This document shows positions 40,345 to 51,050 of a stretch of DNA of 64,000 nt, one piece after another. Source of the DNA: Cristatella mucedo (taxonomy: Eukaryota; Bryozoa; Phylactolaemata; Cristatellidae); the NCBI GenBank assembly GCA_009760855.2, contig WPIO01000028.1:737001-801000 (forward strand). Reading direction: 5' to 3'. The translations under genes were made by a program, and so were the position numbers. The notes under the pieces are model-generated. The model was not told the DNA's origin and ran no database searches. It worked only from the letters and a program-made list of their open reading frames with translations. Within the stretch, counting starts at the first letter, position 1; each line of letters begins with the position of its first letter.

Positions 40345-41850
40345 GATGATCCAGCTCAATCTTTTGGCAGCTTTTGATCACTATCGATCAAAAAGTCTTT
40401 TTTGAGCACTTCTCATCTCACCGTTGCATCACTGGCACTGCACTGCAAGGGTTCACGTCTCATCTCAGTGGGAGACTCCAGAGTGTTGATGTGAATGGAT
40501 ACAGACCATCCGAAGGACCTCTGAAATATGAGGTACCTCAGGAATCTGTGCTCGGTCCCATTCTTTTCACGGTTTACACTCTCACTCTTGCCATTGTGAT
40601 TGCCAGTCACTATATAGACTTTCACTTCTGTGCAGATGGCTCTCATTGGTACCCGTCTTTTGATCCCTCCAGCTCGTCGAATTCTCTCAACTCCCTTGCT
40701 GCATGTATTGGTGACATTCGCACATGGATGGCAGCAAATTTTCTTAAATTGAATCATGATAAAAACCAACTTACTCGTTATGGGCAAGCCAAGTGTGATT
40801 CAGAAATTGGAAATGTTAGCATTCACAATCGGCTCTGCCAGTATACGTCCTGTTGAATTTGCACGAAATCTAGGGGTCACATTTCAAAATGACCCTTCGT
40901 TAGACGACTCGCATCAGCTCCACAATCAATTCGGCCTACTTTCATCTACAGAACACAGCTAAAATTCGGGCTTGATTAGATAGGATACAATACATGTTAT
41001 AGCTGGCCGATAAACAACTGCATTGGACTTTATTTGATGCATCATGGAGAGGTTAGTATTAATTGTAGCCACTTCACCCTCAGAGCATCGACATCTTGCT
41101 CAAATTCGGGCTTGTTTAGATAAGGATACTACATTTAAATCGGTCCAAGCATTTGTGACATCCTATCTTGCCTACTGTAACTCACTGCTGACTGGTCTAC
41201 CGGCGTGTGCAATCAGGAGCTTACAGCTGGTGCAAAACTGTGAAGTTGAGCTTTTCCATCGTGAGCTTCGCTGTTACCACACCACACCACCTCTCGCCGA
41301 CCTGCAGTGGCTCCCAGTCAAGCAACGCATCGACTTTAGGGTTTTGTCACTCACTTTTAGGTCCCTTTGTTCTTTGGCTCCAGCCTACCTATCAGATCCA
41401 CTCCCCTGCCACGCTAAGCATCGTACCACCTGCTTTTCGGAATCTAACTGTTTACTTATACCTTGTAAAAACCTCTAATCATTTGGAGACCGTGCCTTTA
41501 GTTCATATGGTCCGAAAGCCTGGAACTCACTTCCGACTTGTGTCACGACATCTCCTGACTTGACCACATTTAAAAAGAAACAAACGCATTTATTTATCAG
41601 AGAATTTAGTGTGTCCATGTGATTTGACCTTGTACGTGCTTTTGCTTGCTGACACTGTGCATGATGCCACAAACCATACTTGTATGCTGACCCAGTGCAT
41701 TTCATCTCTAACCATGTTATTCTTGTTGTTTATTGAGCTTGCTACCGCTAGCCATTTGATCGTGCTTCCTTTGCAGCAAAGGTAAAGTGCCTAGAAAGAG
41801 ATTCAGCTCTCTGAATGCGCTATATCAAATGTATTATTATTGCTATTATT
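40345..41850 (+). mobile_element. LINE copy, decayed, in copy 2 only
   Basis: The text runs from the palm (DTIDHKV-like) to the hairpin tail at 41,780-41,850. The catalytic YADD is mutated to CADG, and a 40,870-41,080 segment is rearranged. Copy 1 has different sequence (9,110-10,205) at this position. Confidence 0.85.
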
Positions 41851-42309
41851 CGATTAGCAGGCATGTACTTTGGCTCGCCTCTAGCAGACATGCCAAGCGT
41901 TGAAATCTATCGTATCCGGCAGTTCGACTGCTTTGTTTTGGAAAGGCATTCGTATGAAGATCTAACAATTCACAATTGATTAGGCAATTGGGACTTCTAA
42001 GTTCAGAAGGCCGTTTGCCAAGGAAACGAGAGCAGACAAATTGTAGCTCGTGTAGCAAACGATCCGGCGTCCTCAGGTTATCGACTTCGGTGCTCAATCG
42101 ATTGAGCCATCGGCCGTTCCACTGCTTTCAACAGATGGTTTAGACCATCCACTTTACTCGACCACTTGGGAGCGGCTCGAGCCGAATCCCAGAGCCAGAA
42201 TGCTTGCACTTTTTAGGTTGCAATTGGATGCCGAGCGGCGAACATTCGGTTTGCTGCCGTCGGCCGGCTGAGACTGTAGCTACTGTTCGGTTTAATTTAC
42301 TCTCTTCAT
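41851..42309. other. shared flank, no gene
   Basis: It matches 10,205-10,470 and 10,925-10,980 of copy 1. No coding signal. Confidence 0.5.
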
Positions 42310-42845
42310 TAGGTTGTCCCCAAACGAATTTCAAATCCCGTGGAAACCTAGATTTCAGTCCCTGTGCTCCAAAAGCCTAGTATCTACTATCGCCTGACAT
42401 TACATCCGAATTTGACGACGGTCAAAGTAAAGCTAAAAGTCACCCGTTCCTCACAGCCTTTGCTCTATCGTGTTGATTTTCTTGTATGCCCCTGTGCGTG
42501 CTGAAAGCGTACATCGTATAACAAACCGATCGGCCGGCATAGACGTTGCAGCTTTTATGTCTAGCTGAAAACGAATCTGTTTCTCTCTGCTTTCCCTGAG
42601 CAGCATAGTTGATCCTGCATGCTTTGCCTATTTATTTGTGCTTGATTCAGCGAATTTTATCAAGCAGGTTTCTTGATAACAAATGGCCCTGAATACCCTC
42701 TTGTGTGTCCTTTGCATTCTGGCCTACGCACGATACTTTGCATCCTGTTATCAACCATAAATTATTGCTTCTTTTGCAACCAGTTGTAAACGAAATGGAT
42801 AGAGATTTGGTTCTCTAATGGCATTATGCAAACTACTCATTGTTA
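42310..42845 (+). mobile_element. old LINE C-terminus and tail, second lineage
   Basis: CGAATTTCAAATCCCGTGGA through CCAAAAGCCTAG resembles the NLKSFGDRAF...PKAWN region. The tail is AATGGATAGAGATTTGGTTC with a poor hairpin. It corresponds partly to 12,780-12,955. Confidence 0.5.
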
Positions 42846-42899
42846 CTATTAGGATTGTAATTTCAGTTGAAGACTTGAGAGCGTAGATGTTAGCGACAA

Positions 42900-43660
42900 A
42901 CAATCTTCCAGCGAGCCAGTAAGCATGAGTTACCCCCAGGATTGTGTTCTAGGTACGATTCTTTACACATTGTATATCCTCACTCTTGCCGTCGCTATTG
43001 CCAAACACGGTGGAGTTTCTATTTTTATTTAGATGACATGCGGGTGTACCTGCGGTTTGATCCACTCTGCCTTCGAGCTGCGATGGCTACCGGTCGATCA
43101 AAGGGTACGGCGTAAATTTCTGATGCTGATCCAAATGTCACACATGGCTTGCCTCCTTCATACCTAGCTGAACGGCTGCACCAATGTCAGCCTTCTCGTG
43201 CCCTCGGGTCATCTACGGAGAATAAATTAGTTGTCGGATTTCCACGCTTAGAGACCGATGGCGGTTGAAGCTTTTATCCTGCAGATCCTACCTAAACTGT
43301 GGAACTGACTTCCACAGTTCTTACGAAACGACATATACTCCCTTTCTATCGACTGTGGCAATCCTTTTCAGCCATCCTGAGCTGATACTTCTAAGATAAT
43401 CGCTTTCTCGACTGCCTAACTGACTCGGCAATCGCTCGCACTTTTCCCTTTTCTGCGAGAGATAGCCTCAACTCTCTCTACTCTAACTAATATGCATTTG
43501 TTCAGTCCGTTTCAATTGCCTTTTGCGTACTTATGCGAGTTGAAATGGTGTATTTAATCGTTAGCCAATTGAATGCTTTCTTTCCAGCATACATAAAGTG
43601 CCTGGACAGATATTTAGTAATTTTAGGGGACAGTATACACATGTTGTATTAATATTGTCA
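42900..43660 (+). mobile_element. old LINE fragment, second lineage
   Basis: LPPGLCSRYDSLHIVYPHSC-like palm text (42,945), then the C-terminal block (43,200-43,330) related to 10,530-10,650, then a weak tail near 43,600. Stops and indels are frequent. Confidence 0.6.
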
Positions 43661-43694
43661 TTGTCAGTATTATTAACATAACCATCTGTGCTCA

Positions 43695-43925
43695 GTTTAA
43701 TTCGTGGCACTGCCTCTGATCGTTCGTACGTGTGGGCTGTGACACTCGATGTGGTATGCAGTCGGAATGGGCTATTGGTGATTGATGTGTCAAGGGAGTC
43801 GCACCGACTCCGGCGGAGCACTCCAGCGGACAAGAGGGGCGAAGAGAGTCATGCGTAATAAAATAAGTTAGTTGCGTTGCTCGTCGGCTGGCGTCCTGTT
43901 GCTGCATGCGACGGTAACCAAACTA
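43695..43925. repeat. LTR-like repeat, copy 1 of 2
   Basis: It shares about 230 bases with 47,605-47,835. Within the shared block it can be read as starting TGTGACACTCGATG and ending GGTAACCA, with an AATAAA at 43,857 followed by a T/G-rich region. These are features of a long terminal repeat, but similarity extends about 45 bases further left, so the true border is unclear. No internal retroelement genes lie between the two copies. Confidence 0.5.
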
Positions 43926-43984
43926 TACCATCCCCTCAGAAGATCAGCTGTCATCTTGCTCCTGGTCATTGTGCTCATGACGGC

Positions 43985-45290
43985 TGTGATGAAAATAGTA
44001 ATAATAATGAAACATTTGATAAAGTGCTCTCAGAGAACTCATTCTCTTTCTAGGCACTTTACATTTGCTGCAAAGGAAGCACGATCGAATGGTTAGCGGT
44101 AACATGCTCAATAAACAAGAATAACACGGTTAGGGGTAACGTGCGCAGGATCAGCATGCAAGTATGGTTAGTATCATCATGCACAGTATCAGCACGCATA
44201 AGCACGTAAAAGGTCGAATCACAGGGACCGACTAAATGCTGTGATAAATAGATGCATTTCAGTTTCTTTTTAAATGTTGTCAAGTCGGGAGATGCCGTGA
44301 CGCAAGTCGGAATTGAGTTCCAGGCATTGGGAGCATACGAACTAAAGGCAAGGTCTCCAAAGGACTTGAGGTTTGTTCGAGGTATTGGTAAGCAGTTCGA
44401 TTCTGAAAAGCGGGTGGTACTGTGCTTAGCCTGGTGGGGGTAGATCTGATAGGTATTCTGGAGCCAAAGAATAAAGAGACCTAAAAGTGAGTGACAAAAC
44501 CTTAAAGACGATGCGTTTCTTGACTGGATGCAAGTGGTGAGATGTGACAACTGCGACGCCCTCGATAGACAAGCCTAGCTGCACAGGGTTGCACCAGCTA
44601 TAAGCGCCTGATTGCACAAGCCGGCAGACTAGCAAACAGTGAGTTACAGGAGTCAAGATGGGATATCACAAATGCATGGACAAATTTAGATGTAGTATCC
44701 TACGTAAGCGAGCCCGAATTTTAGCAATGCTATGTAGTTGAAAGTAGGCAGACTTGATTGTTGAGCCGGTGTGGTTGTCCAATGAAAGGTCACTTTGGAA
44801 CATGACACCTAGATTTCGTGCCGTTTCAAAATGAGATACTGGCAGAGCCGATTTTGAGCGTTAACCTTTCCAATTTCTGAATAACACTTGATTTACCTGT
44901 AACTAGTCAAATGGTTTATCATCATTCAATTAAAAAAGATTTCCGCCATTCATGTGCGATTGTAATCAATACATGCAGCAAGGGAGTTGAGAGAATTCTA
45001 TGTGCTGGAGGGCTGGGAAAGATCAAAGCAAAGGTACATAATAATAATAATAATAATTCACTTGATAAAGCGCCCTCAGAGAACTCAATCTCTCTCTAGG
45101 CGCTTTACATTTGCTGTAAAGTGAAATGCAATTGAATGGTAAGTAAAATCATGCTTGAAAACATCTGATTGTTATCCGCAAGAAGTGAAAGCCTAGATTG
45201 TGCTTGGCAATTACATCGGCGAGCGGGAGAGTATTAACCGTGAAAAGAACTAGGCCAAGCACGGAACCCTGCGGTATCCAATATTTCATT
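43985..45290 (-). mobile_element. LINE copy, decayed and interrupted
   Basis: The tail is at 43,985-44,080, the C-terminal domain follows (frame 44,059-44,550), then the YADD region is lost around 45,010-45,200. A second LINE tail is inserted at 45,040-45,165. It ends near a TAT/ATT repeat. Confidence 0.82.
45040..45165 (-). mobile_element. LINE tail nested in a LINE
   Basis: ATAATAATAATAATAAT then GATAAAGCGCCCTCAGAG and TTACATTTGCTGTAAAGTG. Host LINE text resumes on the far side (GTTATCCGCAAGAAGTGAA). Confidence 0.85.
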
Positions 45291-45329
45291 ATTATTATTA
45301 TTATTATTGTTATTATTATTATTAGAGGA

Positions 45330-45494
45330 TCCTCGCATGATCTTTATAAGGAAGCGAAGGTATTTCCTAGCCTTCGTGAGGAGGTTGAGCAGAATGATTT
45401 TTTTTCTACCGACCCGTAGGGCTGATTGGGCATACTGCCGTGAGCATTAAGAGTACTTTGTGTAGGGACTTGGGTTTCGTCTCCTAAGGCATAG
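45330..45494 (+). pseudogene. unidentified locus, copy 2, first part
   Basis: Codons ending CRDLGFVS plus TAA (45,485-45,487) match the CRDLHFVS end of the copy 1 locus at 15,954, with GLIGHTAVSIKSTL before it instead of GVDGHKTVLRKRV. The upstream part has stops. Function is unknown. Confidence 0.35.
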
Positions 45495-47180
45495 CTAACA
45501 TAATAAATTTGCCATTAGCCTCAGGTCATGTCCCAGCACCTTTCAAAAAGGCTGTAGTCAGGCCACTACTCAAAAAACCGACACTAGACGAAAAAAACTT
45601 AAACAACTTCCGCTCACTCTCCCTTCTATCTTTCCTATCAAAGACATTGAAACGAGTCGCGGCAGACCAGCTGAACAAATATATTGAAACTTCAAACTTC
45701 CTAGAAAGTTTCAGTCTAGTTTAAGACCTAGTCACTCCATAGGGTCAGCATTTCTCCGGGTCTATAAAGACCTACTTAGGGATGCAGACTTAGAGAGAGA
45801 GTATCTCTGCTTGTTTCGCTCGATATTTCGGCAGCTTTTTGACACTATCGATCACCAAGTCCTTCTTGAGCGCCTCTCATCTCGCCTGGGCATCACTGGC
45901 ACTGCTCTAGAATGGTTCAGGTTCTATCTCAGTGGGAGATTCGAGAGTTTTTATGTGAATGGGCAAAGATCATCAGAGGAGCCCCTGAAGTATGGGGTGC
46001 CTCAGGGCTCCGTGCTAGGTCCAGTACTGTTCACGGTTTTTATACTCTCCCACTCACCGCTGTAATTGTCAGGCACAATTTAGGCTTTCTCTTTTATGTG
46101 GATGACACTCAGTTGTAATTTGCTTTAATCCCTCCCAACCCTCCAGCATGTCGAGCTCTTTCAACTTCCTTGCTGCATGCATTTAGGACATCCGCATATG
46201 GATGGCAGCAAATTTTCTTAAATTGAATCATGATAAAACCAACTTACTCGTTATGGGCAAGCCAAGTGTGATTCAGAAATCGGAACGGTTAGCGCTCACA
46301 ATCGGCTCTGCCAGTATACGTCCTGTTGAATTTGCACGAAATCTAGCGGTCACATTTCAAAACGACCTTCGTTAGACGACCGCATCAGCTCCATAGTCAA
46401 GTCGGCCAACTTTCAGCTACAGAACATTGCTTACATGCGGGCTCGTTTAGACAGGGATACCACATCTAAATCGGTCCATGCATTTGTGACATCCCATCTT
46501 GCCTTCTGTGACTCACTGCTTACTGGTCTGCCGGCGTGCGAAATCAGGTGCTTACAGCTGGTGCAAAACTTTGCAGCTAGGCTTGTCTGCTGTGAGCGTT
46601 GCAGTTGCGAAACCACATTTCTCACCGACCTGCACTGGCTCCCAGTCAAGCAACGTATCGACTTCAAATTTTAGTCACTCACTTTCAGGTTCCTTCATTA
46701 TTTGGCTCCAGCCGACCTATCAGATCGACTTTCCCACCAGGCTAAGCATCGCTCCACTCGCTTTTCGGAATCCAGGTGTTTAACTATACCGCGTACCCTC
46801 AAATTCTTTGGAGACCGTGCCTTTAGTTAGTATATTCCCAGAGCCTGGACCGAACTTCCGACTGGGGTCACGACATCTCCTGACTTATCCACATTTAAAA
46901 AGAAACCAAAAACGCATCTATTTAAGACAGCATTTAGTGGGTCCCTGCGATTCGTCCTTTATGTGCTCATGCATGGTGATACTGTTGCTTGCTGCCACTA
47001 ACCACATTTGCATACTGACCCTGTGCATGTTACCCAAAACCATGTTATTTGTGTTGTTTATTGAGCATGCTACCACTAACCATTCGATCGTGCTTCCTTT
47101 GCAGCAAACGTAAAGTGCCAAGAAAGAGATTGAGTTCTCTGAGGGTGATTTATCAAATATATTATCATTATTATTATTAA
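45490..47180 (+). mobile_element. LINE copy splitting the unidentified locus
   Basis: It runs from the fingers ([19 protein letters not shown]) through YVDDTQL to an intact hairpin tail and ATT run. There are several frameshifts. Locus text continues at 47,185 (AGAGAACAGTTTCTAGAAG, matching 15,958), so this is an insertion in copy 2. Confidence 0.9.
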
Positions 47181-47604
47181 GAGAACAGTTTCTAGAAGTT
47201 GGATAGTTGTATCGCGATTAAAAGTACTAAAGATCTACTCATTAAAATAGCACTGCAGACCTTTTTATTACATGATCACAGCTGCCGTTGCCCATGAACA
47301 ACAAGTTTACACGGCCGGGTTTAACGCCTCAAACGTAGCCGTTATACCTACCGGAGGTACTTAACGCTGGGCTTACAGCAGCGACTGCTTCTCTTCTTTT
47401 CAGCCACTACTTCTACCATCGTAGGGCTGAGGAAAGTGTATCGATGGAACCACCGGCACAGACTGCATCTTCTGATGCACCCCCACTTGCGCTAGTAAAT
47501 GCTTTTGAAATTTCTACTTTGGCTTCGGGCATCGCTTCCATGTCCGTTGAACCAGAGTATAGCGACATTGGAGTTAAAACCAGCTCCTTCTGAGCGTGTG
47601 GTTT
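47181..47604 (+). pseudogene. unidentified locus, copy 2, second part
   Basis: It encodes AAVAHEQQVYTAGFNASN, then after a stop and a frameshift HYFYHRRAEESVSMEPPA, PLALVNAFE and GVKTSSF plus TGA (47,591). Copy 1 has the same landmarks at 16,050-16,367. Many protein-level similarities survive across both frames. Confidence 0.4.
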
Positions 47605-47835
47605 CATTTAATTGACGACTCTGCCCCTGATCGTTGTATAAGTGGGCTGTGGCACTCGATGCGGTAGGTTGTCCGGACGTGCTATTGGTGATTGTTATGA
47701 CAAGGGAGTCGGGGAACCCAGTGGACGAGAGGGGTGAAGAGAGTCGTGCTTCGCCCTGCTCTGCGAGTGGTAAAATAAACCGGCGGCGTTGCTCGTCGGC
47801 TAGCGTTCTGTGCCGTTCGCGACGATAACTCAAGC
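47605..47835. repeat. LTR-like repeat, copy 2 of 2
   Basis: Related to 43,695-43,925, with AATAAA at 47,774 and an end near GATAACTCA. It occupies the stretch where copy 1 of the segmental duplication has unrelated sequence (16,373-16,632). Confidence 0.5.
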
Positions 47836-47844
47836 TACAAAGCA

Positions 47845-48000
47845 CACAGTACTTTAATTTAATTTAGGCGGTTGCTCTTCGCGACTTCTGTCCTGCGGTT
47901 GTGGGTTCGAATCCTGTGGTGGGTCATCCTTTATTGCTGTGCAATTGATGGTGATAGCCTTTAAGGCTCTTCTGCCGCTATACAAAAAGAGGTACAGTGA
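47845..48000 (+). mobile_element. SINE-B copy, counterpart of 16,625
   Basis: GGCGGTTGCTCTTCGCGAC, a clean B box GTGGGTTCGAATCCTG, GGTGATAGCCTTTAAGGC, and the tail truncated after TACAAAAAGAGG. Confidence 0.82.
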
Positions 48001-48279
48001 TAAGGACAGCCGCTCGGCTCGATTAAACGTATCATTAATGAATCCGGTAAAGCTTGCTCTGCGACTTTGTAGTACTGCGATGCTGTGACGCAGTTTTACT
48101 AAGCATTAGAGAGCATTCCTATCTGCTGCAAGATCCTACAAAGGAAAGGCGGAATAACTCTAGTCGTAACTTGTATCGGCGAGACGCGTTCACCGAGGTG
48201 TCCGATTGTAGTCAAAAACGCCCATTTTGGGGATGCTAACGGGACTGTACCATATCTTTCACACTTTTAAACTTGGCTA
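48001..48279. other. no feature recognised
   Basis: Short stretch between repeats without a recognised gene or element. Confidence 0.4.
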
Positions 48280-49110
48280 GGATAGTTGAGGGGTAGCTCA
48301 GATAGGTAGGCTGGAGTCAGGGAATGAAGGGGCCCTAAAAGTGAGTGACACAACCTTGAAGTCAATACGCTGATTGACTGGGAGTCAGTGCATGTCGGCG
48401 AGAAGTGGTGTAGTGTGGTTACTTTGACAGTCACGACAGACAAGAATAGCTGCAGAGTTTTGCTCCAACTGTCAGCGCCTCGATTGCACAGGCAGTTAGA
48501 CCAGCAAGCAGTGAGTTACAGAAGTCGAGAGGGCATTTCACAAATGCATGGACTAATTTAGTGTCCCTGTTTAAGCAAGCCCAAATTTTAGTAATGTTAT
48601 GCCGCTAAAAGTATGTAGGTTTGACTGTAGAGCTGATGTGGTGGTCCAGTGAAGGTTCACTTCGGAACAGGACACTCAGGTTTTGGGCAGATCTCACAGG
48701 CGATATGCTGGCAGAGCCAATTTCGAACGCTCAGCCTTCTGGTTTTTGAATTAAACTTAGTTTTCCCATAAATAGTCAGCTGCTATCTTATTCATTTTGA
48801 GAAAGCTTGTTGCCATCCAAGTGCGGATGTCAGCAATACATAGAGTAAGGGAGTTAAGATAGTTTGGCTTAAGCGCTACAAGGCTGGGAATGATCAAGGC
48901 ATTGGTACAACTGTGTGTCATCTGTATATAAGTGAGAGTCTGCATTGTGTTTGGCGACAACATCGGCAAGAGGGAAAGTATAATCTGTGAAAAGAAAAAA
49001 AACGTACCAAGTACAGAGCCCTGAGGTACCAAGTACTTTAGCGGTTCCTCTTATAATCTTTACCCATCTACGTCGATACTCACACTGGAGTCTTACCCTA
49101 GAGTTTCGCC
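48280..49110 (-). mobile_element. LINE fragment, decayed
   Basis: Minus-strand text from MVPQGSVLG and DIRTWMATSFLKMNK back to the KQRIDFKV-like region. The catalytic box is shifted out of frame. It lacks a tail. Confidence 0.75.
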
Positions 49111-49469
49111 ATCAAATCATCCGCTAGGCTCTTTCTTGACGTCAGTTTTAAAGAATTAAACTCATTCATGATTGAGACTCCATGCAACTTACTCACGGTG
49201 TTCATATTCAATATTCTGTCATAAAAAGCGTCGAGTTTCTTTATCAAAGTCGTACCATACCTTCGGCTTTTATGCAGTTTATGAATTACTATTAGGGTGC
49301 TAGTTTAAAGTCTTGTTGGCTAGGAGCAAGGATTTGTACCTAGGCAATAACGATGGAGAAGAAATGAGTGCGCTTCGTTTCGTAAAGCACATACGATATG
49401 CACGTATTCAAGTGCTCGTCTTTTGAATGGCGTCTGCTTCCTTAATAGGGATAAATACAGTAGTAAAAC

Positions 49470-49900
49470 GTTTGCATAGCCCCGTGAGAGTACTAAATTT
49501 TTATCTATGAGCTTTGCATATGCTGAAAATGAAGCATTCCGACTGACCATTGATACCAAACACACTTTCAGCACGTATAAGCACATGAAGGACAATTCAC
49601 ACGGAAGCAATACTGATGAAACACTTAAATCGTTAGATTCAGTTTTTAATGTCAATTCGGAAATGTCGCCAAGTCAGTAGGTTGCAAGTTGCAGGCATTG
49701 GGAGCATGCGAGCTGAAGGTATGGCGTCCAAAGGATTTGAGGTTGCTGAGAGGCACAGCTAAATGGCCCGAGTAAGAAGACTATGATCTGCGACGGGAAG
49801 AGTGTGGAGCAAGTGCTTCAGATAGGTTAGCAGGATTAAGAGAATGAAGAAATCTTAGGATTAATGACAGCACGGACCTTAGTCTGTACGCTGCTTAATC
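49470..49900 (-). mobile_element. old LINE 3' fragment
   Basis: A poor tail (TTTGCATAGCCCCGTGAGAG), 3' UTR text with AGCACGTATAAGCACATGAA, and the C-terminal region GCATTGGGAGCATGCGAGC. Confidence 0.65.
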
Positions 49901-49902
49901 AT

Positions 49903-50400
49903 AATAATAATAATGATGCATTTGATATTGCGCCCTCAGAGAACTCAATCTCTTTCTAGGCACTTTACATCTGCTGCAAATTAAGCATGCTTGATGAGGA
50001 TCTGATCGGTCGGTGAGAAGTAATACAGTGTGGCAATTGCAACGTTCATGCAAGAGACAGAAAGGGGCCTGTTTTGGGTGAGCCCGGGGCGCGTAGCCGA
50101 AGGCACGGCACCGAGAATCACTTTAAGTGTCTTATTGCAAGAGCAAGAAGAGCTGAAAAAAGTGAGTCGCAGGAGTCTAAACGGGATGTCACAGGTGCAT
50201 TGTGCAATGGCTGGGTATCCTCGTCTAAGCACGCCCAATTTCCAGATTGCGTGCTGATGCTACATTCTAAGTACATACCTAGCACATCCTGGTCCCATTC
50301 AACGGTTTCGAGTAATGTGGCTACGCTCTCACTGCTGTCCACAATCAGTTCAAGAAGAAAAGCGGTCGTTTGCGGCTCCTCAATACGCGTCACTCAGTCC
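49903..50400 (-). mobile_element. LINE 3' fragment with intact tail
   Basis: An ATAATAATAATAATG run, then the minus-strand hairpin (CAGAGAACTCAATCTCTTTC), followed after a gap by decayed polyprotein text (SRLDSCDSLFSALLALAIRH on the minus strand). Confidence 0.7.
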
Positions 50401-50835
50401 ATAAATGCAGTTAGAGTCGATTCGAAACATGTCGGTACAAGGCTTGCTCGTGGCCGACCGAATGCCGTCCACCTTTTCCCGCGCTGCCCGCCAAAGAGCT
50501 TCAAAATGAGAAGCCTGTGCTATTCATCCGTTCGGAAGCTCGCACCAGCGAACGCGTCTGCCTGGGCCCAATCGCCTAAGCCTTAGTTAGTCTATGGGAT
50601 GGGATTCTGGTTCTTTCCTACCCTGTGTCGCCTTCGAGTGATTAAGATTACAATCCTGCATTTCCCATTACAAGTGGGTATAGTCGCCAAGGCTTTCTGC
50701 CGCTATCTAAACGATCCAGCTAGCTCAAGCCGACCTTTACCTTTTTCACCGTGAGATTATCGGCACGGCCATTCGGGGGTGCAACGCCTAGAGCGGCACG
50801 GGCTCGGTACAGGAAGCGTGGTCGTTATAAAAATG
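50401..50835. other. unassigned, with a SINE-B remnant
   Basis: A decayed SINE-B lies at 50,630-50,720 (ATTACAATCCTGCATT, CTGCCGCTATCTAAACGAT). The rest, including a short open frame ending near 50,586, shows nothing I recognise. Confidence 0.45.
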
Positions 50836-51050
50836 ACTTTGAGCTTCTAATAACGTGGCGCGGCCTCCCCAATTGAGCATCTGCACGCAAGCCCCGCATC
50901 CTCAGGGCGATAGCTCGGGTCGAAGTCCGGCTTCTAGGCAGGTCGCCCGATTAGGCAACGGCGTCTCGTCTAGGGGTCATGGCTGGCTCACGGACCGCCG
51001 CTGGCTCGTAGACCGCTGCGTGTTACATTATGGTCGCACAATAATCACGT

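Larger units (their letters stand above)
35123..51050. repeat. segmental duplication, copy 2 (partner of 1-17,250)
   Basis: Colinear matches to 1-17,250 run through this block in the same orientation: exons 5-7 and their introns, the 3' UTR, 40,100-40,320 with 8,805-9,080, 41,849-42,130 with 10,205-10,470, 43,940-43,985 with 11,670-11,725, 47,210-47,595 with 15,975-16,370, and 50,836-51,050 with 17,040-17,250. The spacing drifts from 35.1 kb to 33.8 kb because each copy has gained and lost different insertions. Confidence 0.9.
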
